Assembly: GCA_902531175.1 (NCBI GenBank)
Contig: CACADE010000002.1
Coordinates: 1 to 64,000, forward strand
Direction of reading: 5' to 3'
Length of the DNA stretch: 64,000 nt
Source of the DNA: an uncultured Pelagibacteraceae bacterium
GTDB taxonomy: Bacteria > Pseudomonadota > Alphaproteobacteria > Pelagibacterales > Pelagibacteraceae
The translations under genes were made by a program, and so were the position numbers. Below, in pieces: positions 33,312 through 41,344 of this stretch. Each line of letters begins with the position of its first letter. Position 1 is the stretch's first letter. Below the pieces are notes generated by a model. That model did not search any database, was not told where the DNA came from, and saw nothing but the letters and a program-made list of their open reading frames with translations.

Positions 33312-34364
33312 ATGAGCTTTTTAGATTTAAAAAATGTGACTAAGATTTACCCAAATGGAACTAAGGCTGTTCATGAAACTTCATTAAGTGTTGATGAAGG
33401 TGAGTTTATGGTTTTTGTAGGACCTAGTGGATGTGGAAAATCAACTTTATTAAGAATGGTTGCAGGCTTAGAGGATATTACAGAGGGTGATATTAATCTT
33501 GATGGAAAATTAATTAATGAGGTAGATCCGTCTGAAAGAGATGTAGCAATGGTGTTTCAGAACTATGCATTATACCCACATATGAATGTTTATAATAACT
33601 TGGCTTATGGTCTAAAAAACAGAGGAATTGACAAAGAAACAATCGAGCAAAAAGTAAATGATGCAGCTAAGCTGTTACAAATTTCAGATTATTTACAGAG
33701 AAAACCTTCAATGTTATCCGGAGGTCAAAGGCAAAGGGTTGCAATGGGTAGAGCAATTGTTAGAAATCCAAAAATATTCTTATTTGATGAACCTCTTTCA
33801 AATTTAGATGCAAAATTAAGAATTCAGATGAGACTTGAAATCAAAAAACTTCAACAGAAAGTTGGAGTAACAAGCATATTTGTTACGCATGATCAAGTAG
33901 AGGCCATGACACTTGCTGATAGATTAGCAGTTATTAACAATGGAATTATTGAACAGCTTGGAACTCCTATTGAGATATATGATAATCCAAAATCATTATT
34001 TGTTGCTGGTTTTATTGGCTCACCTCAAATGAATTTTTTAGATGGTAATATAAAAAATAAAACATTATCTGCAGAAGGTTTTGAAATTAAAGATATTGAT
34101 AGTGACTTTGAGGGAGAAGTAAAATTAGGAATAAGACCTGAACATTTAAGTCAAAGTGAAAATAGTTTAATTAATTTAAAAGTAGACTTAGTGGAACAAC
34201 TTGGTTCGGATAATCTTGTTTATGGTCAATTAAAAGACAAAAAAGACTTTTGTTATAGGTGTCCGGGAAATCTAACTATTGAAAAAGGTGCTGATCTAAG
34301 TCTTAATATTGAGAACAATAAATATTATATTTTTGATAAAAGCACTGGCAAAAGAGTTAATTAA
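33312..34364 (+). CDS. ugpC: ABC transporter ATP-binding protein, UgpC-like
   Basis: A 350-aa ATPase. Walker A is GPSGCGKST near residue 38, the Q-loop lies in AMVFQNYALYPHM, the signature is LSGGQRQRVAMGRA near 134, Walker B is IFLFDEPLSNLDA and the switch His is FVTHDQVEAM. The C-terminal part, GIRPEHLSQSENSLINL and beyond, is the OB-like TOBE domain of MalK/UgpC proteins. It directly follows the second ugpE-like gene without a gap and would energise the importer. Confidence 0.94.
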   Translation: MSFLDLKNVTKIYPNGTKAVHETSLSVDEGEFMVFVGPSGCGKSTLLRMVAGLEDITEGDINLDGKLINEVDPSERDVAMVFQNYALYPHMNVYNNLAYGLKNRGIDKETIEQKVNDAAKLLQISDYLQRKPSMLSGGQRQRVAMGRAIVRNPKIFLFDEPLSNLDAKLRIQMRLEIKKLQQKVGVTSIFVTHDQVEAMTLADRLAVINNGIIEQLGTPIEIYDNPKSLFVAGFIGSPQMNFLDGNIKNKTLSAEGFEIKDIDSDFEGEVKLGIRPEHLSQSENSLINLKVDLVEQLGSDNLVYGQLKDKKDFCYRCPGNLTIEKGADLSLNIENNKYYIFDKSTGKRVN

Positions 34365-34366
34365 TT

Positions 34367-35287
34367 TTGATTTTAAGCAAACCAAATCATATAAAAATTT
34401 ATGGTCACCGAGGAGCAAGAGGAGATCTTCCCGAAAACACTCTAGAAAGTTTTAAATACTTATTTGAAAACAATATTAATGCATACGAAACAGATATATT
34501 AATTTCTAAGGATCTTGTACCAGTTATTGCTCATGATTTTAGATTAGATCCAAGCAGAACAAAAGATAATGAGGGGAATTGGATAGAGGATGAAAATTTA
34601 AAAATATTTGATTTAACTTATGCAGAACTTTCAAAGTTTGATGTAGGTTCAGTAAATAAATTATCCAGATACGGAAGAAGATTTATTAATCAAAAAAAAT
34701 TAGAAAACCAAAGAATACCAAAACTTTCTGAATTATTAGAAATGTCTTCAAAAAATAAATCTGAAAAATTATTAATAAATTTAGAAATTAAATCTACACC
34801 AGAGGAAGAAAATTTGACACCAGAACCAGAAGATACAGTAAAATTAATTATGAACGATATAAATGAATCATCTTTAAAAGATAAAATAATCGTTTCATCA
34901 TTTGATTGGAGAACTTTATCAGTAATTAAAAATCAGTATCCTGAAATTCCAAGAGCTTACTTAACTCAACATTTGACAGGAATTAATATTAATCAAACTA
35001 TTTACAACAGATCTCCATGGTTGAGTTTTTTGCCTTATTATGAAGATCATGAATTGCCAAAAATTATAAAGTCACAAGGTGGAAAAGCTTGGCATCCATA
35101 CCGAAAAGACATTACAAAAAAACTTGTCGATATTTCTCATCAAGAAGAATTGCCAGTAAATGTATGGACAGTAAACAAAGAGTACGAAATGTTAAAGATG
35201 GTTGAGTACGGTGTAGATGGTATTATGACAGATTATCCATTAAGGTTGAAAGAACTTTGTGAGAAAGAAAATATAAAATGGTTTTAG
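34367..35287 (+). CDS. ugpQ: Glycerophosphodiester phosphodiesterase
   Basis: The 306-aa protein starts at TTG (34367), 2 nt after ugpC. GDPD motifs are YGHRGARGDLPENTLESFKY with the catalytic HRG, NAYETDILISKDLVPVIAHD with metal ligands and second His, and LEIKSTPEEE with an acidic ligand; the C-terminus has VWTVNKEYEMLKMVEYGVDG and GIMTDYP. It hydrolyses glycerophosphodiesters to glycerol 3-phosphate and an alcohol. No signal peptide is seen, so it works on imported diesters in the cytoplasm, matching the Ugp system. Confidence 0.92.
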   Translation: MILSKPNHIKIYGHRGARGDLPENTLESFKYLFENNINAYETDILISKDLVPVIAHDFRLDPSRTKDNEGNWIEDENLKIFDLTYAELSKFDVGSVNKLSRYGRRFINQKKLENQRIPKLSELLEMSSKNKSEKLLINLEIKSTPEEENLTPEPEDTVKLIMNDINESSLKDKIIVSSFDWRTLSVIKNQYPEIPRAYLTQHLTGININQTIYNRSPWLSFLPYYEDHELPKIIKSQGGKAWHPYRKDITKKLVDISHQEELPVNVWTVNKEYEMLKMVEYGVDGIMTDYPLRLKELCEKENIKWF

Positions 35288-35296
35288 TTTATCTTA

Positions 35297-36016
35297 ATGG
35301 ATTTAAATATAGTTAATAACCAAGAGAAATTTTTAGCAGGAAAACTTGAAGGATATACTTTAAAAGGTGCAGAAAATAAATTTGATGATAGAGGAAATCC
35401 TTTACCATTTCCAGGCTGCACAATAATTTGCAATATTCCTCTTAATACTAATTTATCTGATCAAATTATTAGTTTTCAAAAAAATATAGAGAATTTTAAC
35501 CCCAAAAAAACTTACTTCTATTTACCTCCATCCAGTTTTCATATGACATTATTTGATTGTTGTAATTTTAATACAAAAGACACTAATTATTGGCCATCAG
35601 ATATAGATCCTGATATGGATTATAAAGATATAGCTGTTGAATTAAATAGAAGAATTCAGAACTATATCTTTCCAAAAGAATTCAATCTTAAACTAAAAAT
35701 GTTTTTTGGAGGATACAGTATTATTTTAGAACCATATTCTGAAAAGGATGAAAAAATATTAAGAAATTGTAGAGATGAACTAAGTAGCTTATTAAAAATT
35801 AAATTTGAAAACCATCAAAGATATACTTTTCATATTACTTTTGCATATATCTTAAGAGAGCTTAGTGAGATTGAAATAAGTAATTTAATTGAATTTAATA
35901 AAAAACTATTTTTAGACTTTAGTAAAAAATTTCCAAAAATTACTTTTTCAAAACCTGAAATGTGTACTTTTGAGAACATGTTAGAATTTAAAAGTGTTAA
36001 TCCTTCCAGTCTGTAA
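35297..36016 (+). CDS. DUF1868-like protein with twin HxT motifs (2H phosphoesterase-like)
   Basis: The 239-aa protein resembles the DUF1868 family. It contains two motifs, SFHMTLFD near residue 78 and TFHITFAY near residue 182, which match the paired HxT signature of 2H phosphoesterases (RNA ligase/cyclic phosphodiesterase-like fold). N-terminal segment GYTLKGAENKFDDRGNPLPF is also typical. It lies 9 nt after ugpQ on the same strand. The location suggests that it hydrolyses a cyclic phosphodiester, perhaps glycerol cyclic phosphate, but this is inference. It could instead act on RNA ends. A copy of its 3' tail may survive further on (see 37992). Confidence 0.75.
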   Translation: MDLNIVNNQEKFLAGKLEGYTLKGAENKFDDRGNPLPFPGCTIICNIPLNTNLSDQIISFQKNIENFNPKKTYFYLPPSSFHMTLFDCCNFNTKDTNYWPSDIDPDMDYKDIAVELNRRIQNYIFPKEFNLKLKMFFGGYSIILEPYSEKDEKILRNCRDELSSLLKIKFENHQRYTFHITFAYILRELSEIEISNLIEFNKKLFLDFSKKFPKITFSKPEMCTFENMLEFKSVNPSSL

Positions 36017-36025
36017 CAGTTTTTA
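36000..36025 (+). repeat. Imperfect direct repeat, left copy, at the end of the 2H gene
   Basis: ATCCTTCCAGTCTGTAACAG and the following TTTTTA recur at 37992-38017 as ATCCTTCCAGCTTGTATTAG and TTTTTA, with 22 of 26 positions identical. The left copy overlaps the last codons of the DUF1868-like gene (PSSL-stop). The repeats enclose the 5'-nucleotidase gene. Confidence 0.55.
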
Positions 36026-36164
36026 ATTCTAAATATTCTTTAAGCCCCAAACTCAATCAGCTCATAATAGATATGATTATTTGTTATTATTAAAATTTTC
36101 ATCAAATTTAAAATTGTTTTTTATCGAGCATAAGTAATAATTAGTTTAAATTTTTTTAATAAAT

Positions 36165-36193
36165 CTTTCACTTTTTAGTAAAAATACTTTCAT
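36165..36193 (+). promoter_or_regulatory. Possible Pho-box-like 11-nt repeat upstream of the 5'-nucleotidase
   Basis: CTTTCAC and CTTTCAT occur with a spacing of exactly 22 nt, twice the 11-nt period of PhoB half-sites, with an imperfect middle unit (TAGTAAA). Consensus is CTGTCAT, so the third base differs. The site lies 22 nt before the ATG of a secreted phosphatase, as expected for a phosphate-starvation gene. It is short and in AT-rich DNA, so confidence is low. The remaining 36017-36215 spacer shows no further gene. Confidence 0.25.
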
Positions 36194-36215
36194 ATTTTAT
36201 AACGATTATCCCGTT

Positions 36216-37979
36216 ATGAAATTATTTTTAATTATTTTTTCACTTATTTTAAGTTCATCAGCTTTAGCAGATAAAATTACCATTTTACATATAAATGATC
36301 ATCACTCTCATTTGGAACCAAATAAAAGACTTGATTTAAATTTAGATGGTGAAAAGACGAGAGTTGTATCAGGCGGTTTTCCATCTGTCGTAGCAAAATT
36401 TAAAGAATTAAAATTAAAAAATGAAAATGTTATCAAGCTTCATGCGGGTGATGCTATTACAGGGACATTATATTACACTCTTTTCAAGGGCAAAGCAGAT
36501 GCAGAAATGATGAATCAAATTTGTTTTGATGCTTTCGCTATAGGAAATCATGAATTTGATGATGGTGATAAGAGTTTAGTTGAGTTTTTAGATTATCTTC
36601 ATACTGATAAGTGTAAGACTCCAGTTTTGTCAGCAAACATTAAAGCAAAAATAAACTCACCTTTGTCAAAAAAAATTAAACCTTACACTATAATCAATAA
36701 AGGAAATCAAAAAATTGGAGTAATTGGAATTGTGATCTCAAAAAAAACGAGAGAGTCATCAAATCCAGACGACACAACTTTATTTTTAGATGAAATTAAT
36801 TCAGCACAAGAAAATATAAATAAGCTTAAACAACAAGGAATCAATAAGATAATTCTTTTAACTCATTATGGATATAAAAATGAGATTAACATGGCTAAAC
36901 TTCTCACAGATGTTGATGTTATAGTTGGAGGTGATTCTCATAGTCTAACTGGAGATTTCGATAATGTAGGACTAAATTCTAATGGGGCCTACCCAACTGT
37001 AGTCAAAAATAAAAATGAGGAAGATGTTTGTATAGTTACAGCATGGGAATATTCTCAAATTGTTGGAGAACTTAATATCGAGTTTAATAACGATGGCACC
37101 ATCAAGTCATGTGATGGAATACCACATATAATGTTAGATGATTCCTTTAAGAGAAAAGATTCAAATGGAAAAAGAGTTGAGATAGATGGTAATTATAGAG
37201 AAGCCGTATACAAGGCTATCGAAGTTAATCCAAATATTTCAATCGTAGAGGCTGACGCACAAGCATCAAAAATATTAGAAAAATACAAAAATGAAGTTAA
37301 AGAAAAAAGCAGTGAAGTAATTGGCAGAGTAACTGATGATTTATGTCTTGAAAGAATTCCTGGACAAGGAAAGTCAAAACTTTGTGATGTATCAAAAACT
37401 GAAAAAAATGGATCCGATATTTCGAATATTGTAGCACACGCCTTCAGAGAAATGTCCAAATTAAGTGATATTGCAATTCAAAATGGTGGTGGAACAAGAA
37501 TAGATATAAAAGAAGGCAATATTACAATTGGGGACGCGTATACTTTATTACCTTTCAGTAATACTATTGTAGAATTGAAAATGAGTGGAGAAGAAATTAA
37601 AAATGTTTTGGAAGACTCAATTGATTATGCTTTAACTCCAGATGGTTCTACAGGAGCCTATCCATATGCTGCTGGATTGAGATGGGATGTTCAAGCAAGC
37701 AATAGTAAAGGAAATAGAGTGATAAATTTAGAGTTTAAGGGTAGAACAGACAAGAGTTGGGTAAAGATAAATCCAAGTAAGACTTATACAGTAGCAACAA
37801 ATAACTATATTGCAGCTGGTAAAGATGGATATAAAACTTTTGGAATTATATCTAAGCAAGGAAGAGTAGTAAATACATATCTCGGCTATGCTCAATCTTT
37901 TGTAGATTATGTCAAAAAGATAAAAACTTTATCAAAACTTCCCTTGTCAGAATATTCAACTCAATCTTTCACTAAATAA
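36216..37979 (+). CDS. Secreted 5'-nucleotidase/2',3'-cyclic phosphodiesterase (UshA-like)
   Basis: The 587-aa protein has a signal peptide (MKLFLIIFSLILSSSALA) and the two-domain 5'-nucleotidase architecture. The metallophosphoesterase half shows ITILHINDHHSHLEPN, LHAGDAITGTLYYTLFKG, FAIGNHEFDDGD and DVIVGGDSHS. The C-terminal half carries QNGGGTRIDIKEGNITIGDA and NNYIAAGKDGYKTFG. It releases phosphate and nucleosides from extracellular nucleotides. It stands between a phosphodiesterase-like gene and glycerol kinase and is flanked by short direct repeats. Confidence 0.93.
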   Translation: MKLFLIIFSLILSSSALADKITILHINDHHSHLEPNKRLDLNLDGEKTRVVSGGFPSVVAKFKELKLKNENVIKLHAGDAITGTLYYTLFKGKADAEMMNQICFDAFAIGNHEFDDGDKSLVEFLDYLHTDKCKTPVLSANIKAKINSPLSKKIKPYTIINKGNQKIGVIGIVISKKTRESSNPDDTTLFLDEINSAQENINKLKQQGINKIILLTHYGYKNEINMAKLLTDVDVIVGGDSHSLTGDFDNVGLNSNGAYPTVVKNKNEEDVCIVTAWEYSQIVGELNIEFNNDGTIKSCDGIPHIMLDDSFKRKDSNGKRVEIDGNYREAVYKAIEVNPNISIVEADAQASKILEKYKNEVKEKSSEVIGRVTDDLCLERIPGQGKSKLCDVSKTEKNGSDISNIVAHAFREMSKLSDIAIQNGGGTRIDIKEGNITIGDAYTLLPFSNTIVELKMSGEEIKNVLEDSIDYALTPDGSTGAYPYAAGLRWDVQASNSKGNRVINLEFKGRTDKSWVKINPSKTYTVATNNYIAAGKDGYKTFGIISKQGRVVNTYLGYAQSFVDYVKKIKTLSKLPLSEYSTQSFTK

Positions 37980-37991
37980 TTTAAATTTCAT

Positions 37992-38017
37992 ATCCTTCCA
38001 GCTTGTATTAGTTTTTA
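37992..38017 (+). repeat. Imperfect direct repeat, right copy, possible gene-tail remnant
   Basis: This copy starts 12 nt after the 5'-nucleotidase stop. In the frame matching the left copy it reads ISYPSSLY-stop, close to the SVNPSSL-stop end of the DUF1868-like protein. That suggests it is the leftover 3' tail of a second DUF1868-like gene, or that the 5'-nucleotidase gene was inserted at the tail of one. Chance similarity cannot be excluded. Confidence 0.45.
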
Positions 38018-38053
38018 CTTTTAGAAAAAAAAATTTAGGTATAGACTTAAATT

Positions 38054-39532
38054 GTGAAAAAATTTCTTGTTGCTATTGACCAAGGCACAACATCAACTAG
38101 AGCAATTCTCTTTGATTTAGATGGTAATATAAAATTTACATCCCAGTTTGAATTTAATCAATATTTTCCAAAAAATGGATGGGTGGAGCATAATCCAAAC
38201 GAAATTTGGCTTACAACTCTAAAAGCGTTGAAAAAAGTAATAAAAAAAGCATCACTATTAAGAGGAAAAATATTAAGTATAGGAATAACTAACCAGAGAG
38301 AGACAACTATTCTTTGGAATAAGAAAACAGGAAAACCAGTCTACAACGCAATTGTTTGGCAAGATAGAAGAACCCAAGACTATTGTGAAGAGTTAAAGAA
38401 AAAAAATTATGAAAAAATTTTTAGAAAAAAAACTGGATTATTTATTGACCCATATTTTTCCGCAACTAAAATTAAATGGATACTAGAAAACGTAAAAAAT
38501 GTTAAGAAACTTTTAAAATCAAATAATTTATTATTTGGTACTGTTGATACTTTCCTTATTTGGAAACTTACTAATCGGCAACATCATTTAACAGAAGCAA
38601 CTAATGCTTGTAGGACCATGTTATTTAACATTAATAATAATAAATGGGATAAAGAAATCTTAAAAAAACTTAAAATTTCTGAAAATATTTTGCCAAAAGT
38701 TAAAAATTCAGCTGATAATTTTGGTTTAACAAGTAAGAGAATTGTCGGCAGTGAAATACCAATATCAGCAGTTCTAGGAGACCAACAAGCAGCTGCAGTA
38801 GGACAGTCATGCTTTGAAAGAGGTTCAGTAAAAAGCACATATGGAACTGGTGCCTTTGTCATAATGAATACTGGTTCAAAAAAAATTTATTCTAAAAATA
38901 AATTATTAACAACAATATGTTACAGATTGAATGGAAAAAATACTTATGCTCTTGAAGGATCTATTTTTATTGCAGGTGCAGGTGTACAATGGTTAAGAGA
39001 TAAATTAAAATTTATTAACAATGCTTTTGATACGGAAACAATTGCTCAATCAAAAAAAAATAATGAGGGTGTATACGTTGTGCCTGCCTTCAGTGGAATG
39101 GGAGCACCTTATTGGAGGCCTGATGCAAGAGGGGTAATAACAGGTTTAACAAGAAATAGTGATTGGAAAACCTTAGTTAGAGCAGTATTAGAGTCAGTTG
39201 CCTATCAAAGTAATGATTTATTTAATGCAATGAAAAAAGATGGTTTAAAACCAACTAAACTTAAGATTGATGGAGGCATGGTAAAAAACAACTGGTTTTC
39301 GCAATTTTTATCTGACATCATAAATATAAATACAGAAAGACCAAAGGTATTAGAAACAACTGGTTTAGGAGTAGCTTTACTAGCTGGATATCAAATTGGA
39401 TTATTTAAATCATTATATCAAATCAAGAGGAAATGGAAAAAAGATAAAATTTTTAAGCCTAAAATAAACCGAAAAGTTAGGAACGATTTAATAAATGGTT
39501 GGAAATTATCAGTTCAGAAAGCTCTATTATAA
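38054..39532 (+). CDS. glpK: Glycerol kinase
   Basis: A 492-aa FGGY-family kinase, starting at GTG. VAIDQGTTSTRAILFDLDG at the N-terminus, NQRETTILWNKKTGKPVYNA, GTVDTFLIWKLT and TEATNACRTMLFN are glycerol-kinase-typical, as are GDQQAAAVGQSC and the C-terminal LKIDGGMVKNNWFSQFLSDI and ETTGLGVALLAGYQIGLF. It phosphorylates glycerol to glycerol 3-phosphate, feeding the GlpD-like enzyme encoded about 9 kb upstream. It follows the 5'-nucleotidase by 74 nt. Length is close to the usual 500. Confidence 0.95.
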   Translation: MKKFLVAIDQGTTSTRAILFDLDGNIKFTSQFEFNQYFPKNGWVEHNPNEIWLTTLKALKKVIKKASLLRGKILSIGITNQRETTILWNKKTGKPVYNAIVWQDRRTQDYCEELKKKNYEKIFRKKTGLFIDPYFSATKIKWILENVKNVKKLLKSNNLLFGTVDTFLIWKLTNRQHHLTEATNACRTMLFNINNNKWDKEILKKLKISENILPKVKNSADNFGLTSKRIVGSEIPISAVLGDQQAAAVGQSCFERGSVKSTYGTGAFVIMNTGSKKIYSKNKLLTTICYRLNGKNTYALEGSIFIAGAGVQWLRDKLKFINNAFDTETIAQSKKNNEGVYVVPAFSGMGAPYWRPDARGVITGLTRNSDWKTLVRAVLESVAYQSNDLFNAMKKDGLKPTKLKIDGGMVKNNWFSQFLSDIININTERPKVLETTGLGVALLAGYQIGLFKSLYQIKRKWKKDKIFKPKINRKVRNDLINGWKLSVQKALL

Positions 39533-39562
39533 AAAATACAGATAAAAATTTAATTGTCGTTT

Positions 39563-40117
39563 ATGAAATATATAAATTTTATTCTTTTATTTTTGCTAAG
39601 TATTTTTAATTCAAATTATTCACATGCTAATGATTTAGTAATAAGCGAACTGCAGAAGGGCGGGAAAATTGTATTTATAAGACATTCACTTGCACCTGGA
39701 AATGGAGATCCTGACAATATTGATTTAACAAAATGTGATACTCAAAGAAATTTAAATCAAGAGGGCATAGAGCAATCAAAAAAAATTGGAATATTATTTA
39801 GCGATAATAATATTCAAATTGATAAAGTATTATCTAGTGAATGGTGTAGATGCAAAGATACTGCTAGATTTGCCTTTAATAATTATGAAACCTTCAAAGG
39901 TTTAAACTCTTTTTATCAAGAAAAGTTTTATAAATATAAAGATGAACAAATTAAGAGTTTAAAAAAATATATATCTAACTGGAATAGTGAGAAAAATCTT
40001 ATTTTAGTAACACATTTTGTAGTTATTTCTGAAATGTTAAATTTTGGTACTTCATCTGGTGAAATTGTTGTTATAGATAAAGATTATAAATTTATAGGAA
40101 GTATTGAAACCATGTAG
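39563..40117 (+). CDS. Exported histidine-phosphatase family protein
   Basis: I prefer ATG 39563 over the TTG at 39554, because the protein then starts with a signal peptide (MKYINFILLFLLSIFNSNYS). The motif KIVFIRHSLAPGNGDP has the catalytic RH pair and LILVTHFVVISEM the second His. Between them come RNLNQEGIEQSKKIG and SSEWCRCKDTARFAF, matching small phosphohistidine-type phosphatases. It likely removes phosphate from an exported substrate in the periplasm, in line with the neighbouring phosphate-acquisition genes. Substrate unknown. Confidence 0.82.
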   Translation: MKYINFILLFLLSIFNSNYSHANDLVISELQKGGKIVFIRHSLAPGNGDPDNIDLTKCDTQRNLNQEGIEQSKKIGILFSDNNIQIDKVLSSEWCRCKDTARFAFNNYETFKGLNSFYQEKFYKYKDEQIKSLKKYISNWNSEKNLILVTHFVVISEMLNFGTSSGEIVVIDKDYKFIGSIETM

Positions 40118-40145
40118 TAATTATACATGATTATTATATTGAATT

Positions 40146-41000
40146 ATGAAAGTTGGATTTATAGGCGTTGGATGGATGGGATTTGGTATCGCAAATAACA
40201 TACTTAAAAATAATCATGAGTTATTTGTAATTGCTAACAAGAACAGAAAGCCAATTGATAGAATAGTTAAAGAGGGTGCAAAAGAAGTTAAATCTTATGA
40301 AGAACTTTGTAAAAGTGGTTTAGATGCTTTATTTTTGTGTGTAACGAATTCTCCAATCGCACATGAAATTGGAAAAAAAATAGTTTCATTACTGACTGTT
40401 AAAACGATTGTTATTGATATTACCACTCATAATCAAAATGGATCTGTTGAAATGGAACAAATTTTAAATGCAAATAACATTCCTTATCTAGAGTGTCCAG
40501 TAATGGGAGGTCCTGTTCAAGCGGAAGAGGGAATATTAGGTGGAATTGTTGGGGGATCTGAGGAAAATTTAAAAAGATCAGAAGAACTTTTAAAATGTTT
40601 TTGTAAAAATTATTATCATTTTGGTGGTATTGGAGCTGGTGCAAAAACAAAATTATTAAATAATTTTCTATCTTTAGGAACAGCTACTTATGTAATTGAA
40701 TTAATAAAAGCTGCAAAAAAATTAGATATTGATTTAGATAAACTTTATAAAGTAGCACAATTAGGATCAGGTAATTCTAATGCTTTAAAGAGAATTTTTG
40801 ACAAGGTTCTAGAGGATGATTACACAGGTTTTAAGTTTACAGCGACTAATACACTAAAAGATTTAACATATATAACAGATTTACTAAAAGGCATGGATAA
40901 TGCTGAAAAATTATCTGATTTATCAAAATCTTTTTATAAAAAAGCAGTTGATGATGGCGATGGTGAACTTTTTATAAGTGAATTAATAAAAAAAAATTAA
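40146..41000 (+). CDS. Beta-hydroxyacid dehydrogenase (3-hydroxyisobutyrate dehydrogenase family)
   Basis: The 284-aa protein has the NAD(P)-binding motif KVGFIGVGWMGFGIANNILK, CPVMGGPVQAEEGILGGIVG (substrate-binding DxGG-like loop, here PVMGGP) and the catalytic-Lys segment GIGAGAKTKLLNNFLSLGT. Typical members oxidise 3-hydroxyisobutyrate, tartronate semialdehyde or 4-hydroxybutyrate-like acids. Nearby genes do not fix the substrate. The 3' end overlaps a convergent small membrane-protein gene by 4 nt. Confidence 0.88.
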   Translation: MKVGFIGVGWMGFGIANNILKNNHELFVIANKNRKPIDRIVKEGAKEVKSYEELCKSGLDALFLCVTNSPIAHEIGKKIVSLLTVKTIVIDITTHNQNGSVEMEQILNANNIPYLECPVMGGPVQAEEGILGGIVGGSEENLKRSEELLKCFCKNYYHFGGIGAGAKTKLLNNFLSLGTATYVIELIKAAKKLDIDLDKLYKVAQLGSGNSNALKRIFDKVLEDDYTGFKFTATNTLKDLTYITDLLKGMDNAEKLSDLSKSFYKKAVDDGDGELFISELIKKN

Positions 41001-41176
41001 TCTTTTTTTTCTTCTTTTTCTTTTTCAGCGAAGAATAAAGCGATCGCAAATAAAGTTGTCCATCCAATTCCTAATAAAGCTTTTGGACTAGTTTCAGCAC
41101 TCCATATATCTAAAAAGATTGCACCTAATGCAAGACCAACTAGATAAATAACAATTGCAATATTTGTTTTGCTCAT
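40997..41176 (-). CDS. Small two-span membrane protein, 59 aa
   Basis: One residue short of the track cutoff. ATG at 41176 gives MSKTNIAIVIYLVGLALGAI and then SAETSPKALLGIGWTTLFAI and a highly charged tail (EKEKEEKKD), ending with TAA at 40997. Two hydrophobic segments plus a polar tail look like a real small membrane protein. Its stop overlaps the stop of the dehydrogenase gene by 3 nt, and 77 nt separate its start from the tRNA-Leu gene. No family is recognised. Confidence 0.6.
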   Translation of the reverse strand: MSKTNIAIVIYLVGLALGAIFLDIWSAETSPKALLGIGWTTLFAIALFFAEKEKEEKKD

Positions 41177-41253
41177 ATCAATTAAGCTAATGTTTTACAC
41201 TATTATTCTAATTGGACAATTATAAACAATCATATATAAAGCACCAATAATTT

Positions 41254-41338
41254 GGGCGAGTGGCGGAATTGGTAGACGCGTTGGTCTTAGGAACCAATAG
41301 TGCAAACTGTGAAGGTTCGAGTCCTTTCTCGCCTACCA
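41254..41338 (+). tRNA. tRNA-Leu (anticodon UAG)
   Basis: The 85-nt sequence starts GGGCGAG and ends CTCGCCT-A-CCA, forming the acceptor stem (one G-U pair). The anticodon loop CTTAGGA gives anticodon TAG. A class II long variable arm follows, and the T-arm GGTTCGAGTCC is standard. The CCA is encoded. It lies just upstream of the tig gene, a common placement in streamlined genomes. Confidence 0.93.
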
Positions 41339-41344
41339 TAATTT

